From Candidatus Anaerobutyricum stercoripullorum (GTDB lineage: Bacteria; Bacillota; Clostridia; Lachnospirales; Lachnospiraceae), in contig DXEQ01000085.1 of the NCBI GenBank assembly GCA_019114885.1, forward strand, positions 1 to 12,080: DNA of 12,080 nucleotides. Direction: 5' to 3'. The translations under genes were made by a program, and so were the position numbers. Under the pieces are notes generated by a model. The model saw nothing but the letters and a program-made list of their open reading frames with translations. It had not been told where the DNA came from and did no database searches. This document shows, one piece after another, positions 6,903 through 12,080 of this stretch. Each line of letters begins with the position of its first letter. The first letter of the stretch is position 1.

Positions 6903-8318
6903 CTAGTCTACTTTTTCTCCGCGGATGATCGCCTTTACTCTCTCTTCCACCGGGTCATATAAATCCGGTTTGATGCCCAGATACTTACATGCCTCGTAGA
7001 GTACCGGCACGATATCCATATGGATGCCGACGCAGTGATGGATGTACGGTCCCTGCACGATCTTATCTTCCAGTCTGTCCAGATTGTCTACTTCCACCCA
7101 CATGTATGTACCTTTGGTGTACGGTCCGTCCACTGTCTTCGCATTGCCCATGAGCATGGAGTACTCGCCGTTATCTCCGTCAAAACGGGCCAGCGTCAGA
7201 TGGTCGCCGTCCTTAGCCCGTGCCATGAGGGAACCGGAATGATCGAAGGCCACCGGTGTATCGATGGAAGGTTTCTCCGCTGCGATGGATACCGGCCATG
7301 GTCCGCAGTGCTGTAGCAGTTCCGCGTTATCATTGAACGGATGGCGTACCGTCCAGTCTGCGAAGAAGGAACGGGTCTGTCCTCTTCCGGCTGCCTCCAC
7401 CATCACGGATGTGATCGTTCCATGGATATCTGTCTCACAGGCGATCGGGAATCCCTCGTCGTTGCAGAGTGCGTTGGCTGCGCAAGGCATGATGCCGATC
7501 TCATCCTGCAGAGCGTCCCAGCACTGGATGGCGCCGCAGTTGCAGCCGTATTTTTTGCCGAGTCTTGTCATGGCAACCTTGAGAGCCGCTACATTTTCCA
7601 GCTGCTCCGGCGTAACTTTCACGCACATGTTATCATGGCAGTATGTGGTAACTTCTTTGATGGCTTCCGGCTCGTTTTCCTTGATCTCTTTCATGGTCTT
7701 TGTGAGCTCCGGCATCGGGATCGGGGAAAGCTGGATGCCGAACTTCTCCAGCAGCTCGCCCTCGTTGCACATGGTGGACCAGAAATCAAACGGTCTGGTG
7801 GAGATCTGCAGCACTCTCGTGTTGCGGAACGCCTTCACCACGTTACAGACTCTTAAGAAACGATCGATGCCTTCCGCGAAGCAGTCGTCTTCCAGATTGC
7901 AGTTCTTTAAGTAGGTAAACGGAATGCGGAATCTCCGGAGTACCTTTCCTGTGGCAAACAGGCCGCACTGGCTGTCACGAAGTCTCATACCGTTCTCATC
8001 CGGACATTCGTCCCTCGGTCCCCAGAGGAGTACCGGCACATCCAGCTTCTTTGCCAGACGGCAGACTTCATATTCGGTACCGAAATTACAATGCGGAACG
8101 AACAGGCCGTCCACGTGGGCATGTTTGAACTTTTTATAGATCTTCTCCATACCCTCGTCATCATAAAGAAGACCTTCCTCATTGATATCGTCGATATCCA
8201 CGAAATCCACACCCAGCTCTGTCAGTCTCTTTGCGGTGAGTCCACGGTATTCCACCGCTGCAGGCGCAGAGAAAATCGCTCTTCTTGTCGGCGCGAAGCC
8301 GAGTACTACTTTATCCAT
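6903..8318 (-). CDS. L-fucose/L-arabinose isomerase-family protein (aldose-ketose isomerase)
   Basis: The 471-residue protein should interconvert an aldose and its ketose in the cytoplasm with a divalent metal. The N-terminal part (MDKVVLGFAPTRR to about residue 160) has the Rossmann-like layout of this family, and the C-terminal part matches the fucose isomerase C-terminal type. The stretch IACETDIHG places Glu295 and Asp297, FFADW places Asp321 and YIHHCVGIH places His427, His428 and His433. Glu295, Asp321 and one of these histidines are the likely counterparts of FucI metal ligands Glu337, Asp361 and His528; this is an alignment by eye. It is much shorter than E. coli FucI (about 590) and close to the compact subfamily found in Firmicutes and thermophiles. 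The start codon is one base past the lacI stop, and GGAGGT lies inside the lacI end, so the two genes are translationally coupled. The aldose is not identified. Confidence 0.85.
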   Translation of the reverse strand: MDKVVLGFAPTRRAIFSAPAAVEYRGLTAKRLTELGVDFVDIDDINEEGLLYDDEGMEKIYKKFKHAHVDGLFVPHCNFGTEYEVCRLAKKLDVPVLLWGPRDECPDENGMRLRDSQCGLFATGKVLRRFRIPFTYLKNCNLEDDCFAEGIDRFLRVCNVVKAFRNTRVLQISTRPFDFWSTMCNEGELLEKFGIQLSPIPMPELTKTMKEIKENEPEAIKEVTTYCHDNMCVKVTPEQLENVAALKVAMTRLGKKYGCNCGAIQCWDALQDEIGIMPCAANALCNDEGFPIACETDIHGTITSVMVEAAGRGQTRSFFADWTVRHPFNDNAELLQHCGPWPVSIAAEKPSIDTPVAFDHSGSLMARAKDGDHLTLARFDGDNGEYSMLMGNAKTVDGPYTKGTYMWVEVDNLDRLEDKIVQGPYIHHCVGIHMDIVPVLYEACKYLGIKPDLYDPVEERVKAIIRGEKVD

Positions 8319-8319
8319 C

Positions 8320-9348
8320 TTATTTACCTCCCTTTGGTGCCGCGAAGCGGAGATCCGCCACGCTGTCGCGCTCGATCAGCTCCGTGCACACCTGTGTTTT
8401 TGTATGAATCTTATTGTTTCCATCTTTAATCAGTTCAATCAGCCTTCTCACAGCCATCTGTCCCATCTCATATTTGGATACCTTGATGGTGGTAAGACGG
8501 GGTGTGGATATCTCGCAGAACGGAAGATCGTCAAATCCGATCACGGAAATATCCTCCGGCACCCGGTAGCCGTACTCTTCAAAAGCCTTGATGCACCCCA
8601 GGGCGATCATATCGTCATCGGCAAAAAAGGCGGTCGGCATGGCCGGTTTCTTTTCCAGGTAGTCCCGCATGTCTCTGTACGCGCCGTCCATGGTGGTACT
8701 CACCGTGAAAACGTACTCGTTATCCATCGGGATCCCGTTCTTCATCAGCGCTCTGCTGTACCCTGTGGAGCGGGAAGTAAAGGCCTTAATCCGGAACCTT
8801 CCCCGCAGATATCCGATCTTGCGATGTCCCCGGTGTATCAGATACTGTACTGCGTTGACTGCGGAATCCGCGTTGTTGATGAGCACCGCGTTCATCGGAA
8901 AATTGGAGCTCCAGGAATCCAGGAGCACCATCGGACAGCTTCCATTCATAAAGATCGGATACTCATCATCTAAAAGCTCCGTCCCCAGCAGGATAACGCC
9001 GGTGGAGGCGTCGCTCATGATGGCGGCAACCTGTTCTTTATAATCCGGTGCGTCTCTGTCCAGATTGCACATCACCAGTTCGTAACCTGATGCCGTACAT
9101 TCATTTTCTACTCCCTTGAGCAGTACGGAAAAGAAAGGAGAGTCATCAATGATCAGCCCGTTTCTCTTATAAATGACCAGCTTGATCTTGGAGATCTTGT
9201 TTTCGGAAATGTATCCGATCTCTTTCGCAACCTGAAAAATCGTGTTCGCAGTGTTGCGATTGACTCCCTTCTTGTGATTCAGAGCGTTGGAAATCGTAGC
9301 CGGTGAGAAACCTGTTATTTCACTGATCTGTTTGATACTGGCTTTCAT
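8320..9348 (-). CDS. LacI-family transcriptional regulator, probable autoregulated controller of the operon
   Basis: This 342-residue DNA-binding protein has the LacI N-terminal helix-turn-helix, IKQISEITGFSPATISNAL at residues 5-23, followed by VNRNTANTIFQVAKEIGY. From about residue 55 comes a sugar-binding core of the periplasmic-binding-protein type, with VILLGTELL, MVLLDSW, RKIGYLRG, TAFFADDDMIALG and SVIGFDDLP. Between them the usual hinge helix with its AR-x-L sequence is not recognisable (ISENKISKIKLV), so its operator may lack the central CG that hinge leucines normally wedge open. It is the first gene of the minus-strand cluster, has a strong promoter and a good AGGAGG site, and is translationally coupled to the isomerase. 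The effector is presumably the imported sugar or a pathway intermediate, an inference from context. Confidence 0.92.
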   Translation of the reverse strand: MKASIKQISEITGFSPATISNALNHKKGVNRNTANTIFQVAKEIGYISENKISKIKLVIYKRNGLIIDDSPFFSVLLKGVENECTASGYELVMCNLDRDAPDYKEQVAAIMSDASTGVILLGTELLDDEYPIFMNGSCPMVLLDSWSSNFPMNAVLINNADSAVNAVQYLIHRGHRKIGYLRGRFRIKAFTSRSTGYSRALMKNGIPMDNEYVFTVSTTMDGAYRDMRDYLEKKPAMPTAFFADDDMIALGCIKAFEEYGYRVPEDISVIGFDDLPFCEISTPRLTTIKVSKYEMGQMAVRRLIELIKDGNNKIHTKTQVCTELIERDSVADLRFAAPKGGK

Positions 9349-9372
9349 TTCGTCCCTCCTTTTTGTGTTTTC

Positions 9373-9401
9373 ATTATAAATTTTTTACATAGTTTTTTCA
9401 A
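9373..9401 (-). promoter_or_regulatory. Strong promoter of the lacI-led catabolic operon
   Basis: On the minus strand the -35 box TTGAAA (9401-9396, 5 of 6) and the -10 box TATAAT (9378-9373, 6 of 6) are spaced by 17 nt, the ideal housekeeping sigma arrangement. The start point would be near 9366, giving a leader of under 20 nt ahead of the lacI ATG at 9348. The spacer contains one copy of a repeated 13-mer that is a good candidate operator. Confidence 0.75.
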
Positions 9402-9457
9402 ATCGTTTTTCCTGAAAAACAAGCGAAAAAATCAAATATGTGAGTTTTACATAGTTT
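9383..9457. promoter_or_regulatory. Repeated 13-bp motif, candidate LacI operators
   Basis: The sequence TTTTACATAGTTT occurs perfectly at 9383-9395 and 9445-9457, 62 bp apart (about six helical turns). The first copy sits between the -35 and -10 boxes of the lacI promoter. The placement suits repression with two sites on the same DNA face. The dyad symmetry is weak, and the AT-rich surroundings make chance more likely than in average DNA. A shorter match, TTTTACATA, recurs at 2244-2252 after the binding-protein gene. Confidence 0.45.
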
Positions 9458-9535
9458 GGTTCTCTGTTTTTTGTGCATAATCACGTGTAATATCTTGTGA
9501 TTTCCATGTGAAACCCGATTTTCCGCATTTTGTCC

Positions 9536-9560
9536 ATATAAATTTTTATATAAATTTTTT
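9536..9560. repeat. 12-bp AT tandem repeat in the divergent intergenic region
   Basis: ATATAAATTTTT is repeated head to tail at 9536-9547 and 9548-9559, followed by one more T. It lies 37 bp upstream of the -35 box of malQ, too far for a classical UP element directly against the box, but such A/T tracts bend DNA. The rest of the 349-bp region (9349-9697) holds the two divergent promoters, the candidate operators and a 6-bp inverted repeat (AATCAC at 9479-9484, GTGATT at 9497-9502). I see no gene in it. Confidence 0.6.
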
Positions 9561-9596
9561 GTAGCTTTTTTTATGTACATTTGGTCATTCTTTTGA

Positions 9597-9625
9597 TTGC
9601 GATTTTTCAGAAAATTCTGTATAAT
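9597..9625 (+). promoter_or_regulatory. Promoter of the malQ-plsC unit
   Basis: The -35 box TTGCGA (9597-9602, 4 of 6) and -10 box TATAAT (9620-9625, 6 of 6) are 17 nt apart. The start would be near 9632, leaving a leader of about 65 nt before the malQ ATG at 9698. It is divergent from the lacI promoter, with about 220 bp between the two -10 boxes. Confidence 0.65.
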
Positions 9626-9697
9626 AACAGCATGGCAGTTTGTGGGAACACGCAGTGTGACACAGACTGGTATCATCGGAATCAAAAGGAGGAAACT

Positions 9698-11206
9698 ATG
9701 AGTGAACAGACTGAGATAATACGGAAGAAGCGCCGTCTCTCAGGTATCCTTGTCCATCCCACCTCTCTTCCCGGAGAGTATGGCATCGGCGACCTGGGGC
9801 CGGAGGCTTACCGTTTCGTAGATTTTTTAAACAGTGCAGGACAGCACATCTGGCAGACATTACCACTGGGACCTACAGGAGAGACCAACTGTCCTTACCA
9901 GTGTTATTCTTCTTTTGCCGGTCAGCCCCTGCTGATCAGCCCGGAACTTCTGAGGGAAGACGGGCTTTTGTCGGAAGAAGACCTTCGCGATAAACCAGAT
10001 TTTCCGGAGGAGAAGGTGGACTACGATCTGGTAAAAGAATATAAAGACACCTTATTTCACAAGGCTTTTGAAAGATTTCAGGAACTGAAAGAATCCGACC
10101 TTACGCAGGAATTTGAAGACTTCTGCGCGAATACAGACTGGCTTTCTGATTATGCTATGTTCATGGCCATCAAAAAGAGCCGGGACGGCATGCACTGGCT
10201 GGACTGGGAGAAAAAATACCGGAAACCGACCAAATCGCAGAAGGCCGTCATTGAGAGAGAGTTCCATGAAGAGATCACCTATGAGAAGTTTATTCAATGG
10301 CTGTTCTTCCGTCAGTGGGCAGCCCTCAAGGCTTACGCCAACGAAAAGGGCATCCTCCTGGTGGGCGATATCCCGATCTTCGTGGCAGGCGACAGCGCCG
10401 ACGTCTGGGCAGAGCCGCGGCTGTTCCAGCTGGATAAGGACGGCTTCCCGACCGTGGTAGCCGGCGTTCCCCCGGATTATTTCAGCGCCACCGGACAGCT
10501 CTGGGGCAACCCTCTTTACGACTGGAAGTATCACAAGAAGACCGATTTCGCGTGGTGGATGAAGCGAATCGAGACGCAGCTCACCATGAGCGATATCGTG
10601 CGCATCGATCATTTCCGGGGACTGGAGAGTTACTGGGAAGTTCCCGCCGACGCGGAAAATGCATTGTCCGGCCGCTGGGTGGAAGGTCCCCGCGACGCAT
10701 TTTTTGAACAGATTGAGACCGTGCTCGGCACGGACCTGCCGATCATCGCCGAAGACCTGGGCATCATCACCGACGAGGTGCGGGCGCTCCGCGACCGGTT
10801 TGGACTGCCGGGCATGAAGATCCTGCAGTTTGCCTTCGAGGATGACGACAGCAGCTACCTTCCGTACAACCAGCCATATAATTGTATCTGTTACTCCGGA
10901 ACCCATGACAATGATACCAGCACCGGCTGGTATGCCAGCGCACCGGAACACGTGAGGGACAAGGTCCGCCGCTACATGAACACAGACGGCTCTCAGATCA
11001 GCTGGGATTTCATCCGCACCTGTTTCGGCTCCCCTGCCCGCATTGCCATCGTTCCCGTGCAGGACCTGCTCTGTCAGGGCAGTGAATACCGCATGAATGT
11101 ACCGGGCGTTGCCAACGGCAACTGGGCTTACCGCATCGGAAAGGGTCTGCTGACCTCCGATATCGCCGCCCGTCTGCGCGACATCACCCATCTTTACGGC
11201 AGATAG
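9698..11206 (+). CDS. malQ: 4-alpha-glucanotransferase (amylomaltase, GH77)
   Basis: This 502-residue cytoplasmic enzyme transfers alpha-1,4-glucan segments between maltooligosaccharides, releasing glucose, in maltodextrin and glycogen breakdown. The GH77 signatures are clear: SGILVHPTSLPGEYGIGDLG near the N-terminus, VGDIPIFVAGDSADVWAEP, VAGVPPDYFSATGQLWGNP, the nucleophile region VRIDHFRG (Asp304), the acid/base region IIAEDLG (Glu352) and the GTHDND motif (Asp404, transition-state stabiliser). Length matches the bacterial family of about 500. The frame is open back to 9581, but AAAGGAGG 5 nt before ATG 9698 and the promoter at 9597-9625 make 9698 the start. The gene is divergent from the sugar-catabolism cluster and is not obviously part of it. 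plsC follows after 11 nt. Confidence 0.97.
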   Translation: MSEQTEIIRKKRRLSGILVHPTSLPGEYGIGDLGPEAYRFVDFLNSAGQHIWQTLPLGPTGETNCPYQCYSSFAGQPLLISPELLREDGLLSEEDLRDKPDFPEEKVDYDLVKEYKDTLFHKAFERFQELKESDLTQEFEDFCANTDWLSDYAMFMAIKKSRDGMHWLDWEKKYRKPTKSQKAVIEREFHEEITYEKFIQWLFFRQWAALKAYANEKGILLVGDIPIFVAGDSADVWAEPRLFQLDKDGFPTVVAGVPPDYFSATGQLWGNPLYDWKYHKKTDFAWWMKRIETQLTMSDIVRIDHFRGLESYWEVPADAENALSGRWVEGPRDAFFEQIETVLGTDLPIIAEDLGIITDEVRALRDRFGLPGMKILQFAFEDDDSSYLPYNQPYNCICYSGTHDNDTSTGWYASAPEHVRDKVRRYMNTDGSQISWDFIRTCFGSPARIAIVPVQDLLCQGSEYRMNVPGVANGNWAYRIGKGLLTSDIAARLRDITHLYGR

Positions 11207-11217
11207 GAGATAGTATT

Positions 11218-11967
11218 ATGAATTTACGTGCTTTTTTGGTTCTGTTTTATGTAACGAGTTTTATTTTCGTGACCACACCGGAGCGCAGACGTCTCCGGGA
11301 GCTGGCCAAAACCGATCCGCAGGAATGTTCCCGCATCGCGCACCTGCAGGTAAAGAAAGCATTTCGGAACATGCTGCGTATTGCCGGCGTCAAGATTGAA
11401 GTGAGCGGTCTTGACAATATTCCGGATGAACCCTGCCTGTATGTGGCAAACCACAACAGCTACGTGGACATCCTGGTGACGGAGACTGTCATCCCTACCG
11501 GCGCGGGCTTTGTGTCCAAGGACAGTCTCCAGAAGATTCCCGGCCTTTCTTCCTGGATGTATCTGATCCACTGTCTCTTCCTGAACCGGACGGACGTGCG
11601 GGAAGGACTTAAGATGATCACGACCGGAGCGGATTACCTCAAAGAGGGCTACTCCATGTTCATCTTTCCGGAAGGTACCCGGAGCAAAGACGGACACATC
11701 GGAGAGTTCAAGGGCGGCAGCCTGAAAATGGCCCAGAAGGCCGGAGCCCCTGTTGTTCCTGTGGCAATCTCCGGTACCAGCAGTATCTTTGAGAAGAACG
11801 GAGGATTCCGGGTGACTCCGGGCAATGTGCGGGTCTCTTTCGGAACGCCGTTTAAGTTCTCCGATCTCACCAGGGAACAGAAAAGAGAGGTCAGCCAGCA
11901 CACAAGACAGGCCATCCAGGTGATGCTGGATCATCACACGGAAGCCCTGTCCGGGGAGGAGCTGTGA
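11218..11967 (+). CDS. plsC: 1-acyl-sn-glycerol-3-phosphate acyltransferase (PlsC family)
   Basis: The 249-residue protein is a membrane acyltransferase that adds the second fatty acid to lysophosphatidic acid, giving phosphatidic acid for phospholipid synthesis. A hydrophobic segment at residues 4-17 can insert in the membrane. The catalytic NHNSYVD motif (H-x4-D: His79, Asp84) and the substrate-binding FPEGTR motif (150-155) are intact, and VPVAISGT follows as in the family. AGGAG overlaps the malQ stop codon, 8 nt before the ATG, so both genes share a transcript. The role of the pairing with malQ is not evident. Acyl-donor type and exact acceptor cannot be told from sequence. Confidence 0.93.
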   Translation: MNLRAFLVLFYVTSFIFVTTPERRRLRELAKTDPQECSRIAHLQVKKAFRNMLRIAGVKIEVSGLDNIPDEPCLYVANHNSYVDILVTETVIPTGAGFVSKDSLQKIPGLSSWMYLIHCLFLNRTDVREGLKMITTGADYLKEGYSMFIFPEGTRSKDGHIGEFKGGSLKMAQKAGAPVVPVAISGTSSIFEKNGGFRVTPGNVRVSFGTPFKFSDLTREQKREVSQHTRQAIQVMLDHHTEALSGEEL

Positions 11968-12020
11968 CAAAGGTTGCTGTGTGAACAGTAACCGACAAAG
12001 TAACTTTTGTCCTCTTTTTT
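11966..12020 (+). terminator. Rho-independent terminator of malQ-plsC with a preceding hairpin
   Basis: Directly after the plsC stop, GGTTGCTG at 11972-11979 pairs with CAGTAACC at 11986-11993 (one G-U pair). Then GACAAA at 11994-11999 pairs with TTTGTC at 12006-12011, followed by CTC and six T residues at 12015-12020. GACAAAG also occurs at 11966-11972 and could compete for the same 3' arm, enclosing the first hairpin. The T-tract supports termination at about 12020. Confidence 0.7.
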
Positions 12021-12031
12021 CACAATTCTTC

Positions 12032-12060
12032 TTTTCATTATGAAAAAAAAATGATACAAT
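12032..12060 (+). promoter_or_regulatory. Promoter for a gene beyond the right edge
   Basis: The -35 box TTTTCA (12032-12037, 4 of 6) and the -10 box TACAAT (12055-12060, 5 of 6) are spaced by 17 nt with an A-tract in the spacer. The start would fall near 12067, inside the window, but no coding sequence is recognisable before its end at 12080. Confidence 0.5.
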
Positions 12061-12080
12061 ACTTGTTTGTAATCATGAAC

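Noticed and set aside
1..9348. Sulfoquinovose breakdown by the sulfoglycolytic transketolase pathway
   Set aside because: A split transketolase is present, but an ATP-dependent FGGY kinase has no place in that route as I know it, and no sulfo-sugar-specific isomerase, reductase or exporter is visible.
9479..9502. AATCAC/GTGATT inverted repeat as a regulator site
   Set aside because: It has only 6-bp arms with a 12-bp gap in AT-rich DNA, away from both promoter cores and without a second copy, so it is too weak to call as an operator.
9581..9697. Upstream 39-codon extension of malQ
   Set aside because: It would begin ahead of the -35/-10 boxes at 9597-9625, and an ideal AAAGGAGG precedes the ATG at 9698.

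Overview
The window looks like a chromosomal piece of a Gram-positive Clostridia, most likely a Lachnospiraceae-type gut anaerobe. The grounds are roughly balanced GC with AT-rich intergenic DNA, strong AGGAGG ribosome binding sites, lipoprotein-type solute-binding proteins, a transketolase split into two genes, and a LacI regulator heading the operon it probably controls. The genus cannot be fixed from sequence alone.

Positions 1-9348 (minus strand) hold one carbohydrate uptake and catabolism cluster. In transcription order: a LacI-family regulator (9348-8320), an L-fucose/L-arabinose isomerase-family enzyme (8318-6903), the two halves of a split transketolase (6775-5948 and 5955-5023), a glycerol-kinase-like FGGY kinase (5000-3519), a lipoprotein sugar-binding protein (3308-2271), a DUF2291 lipoprotein (2091-1450) and the RbsA/MglA-type double ATPase of the transporter (1413 to beyond position 1). 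The permease is probably just outside the window. Read together: an aldose is imported by the ABC system, isomerised to a ketose, phosphorylated, and its C1-C2 unit is transferred by the dedicated transketolase into the pentose phosphate pool. This is the logic of the known non-oxidative D-apiose route (isomerase, apulose kinase, apulose-4-phosphate transketolase AptAB), but here with a FucI/AraA-like isomerase. The real substrate is unknown. The kinase keeps most glycerol-kinase substrate contacts but has lost two, which argues against plain glycerol.

The cluster looks transcriptionally segmented. There is a strong promoter before lacI with a 13-bp repeated motif in its spacer, a second good promoter before the transketolase pair, and stable stem-loops without U-tracts after the isomerase gene, before the binding-protein gene and after it.

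Positions 9349-9697 form a divergent AT-rich promoter region. Positions 9698-11967 (plus strand) hold a two-gene unit, malQ (4-alpha-glucanotransferase) and a plsC-like acyltransferase, followed by a rho-independent terminator near 11994-12020 and a promoter at 12032-12060 for a gene beyond the right edge.
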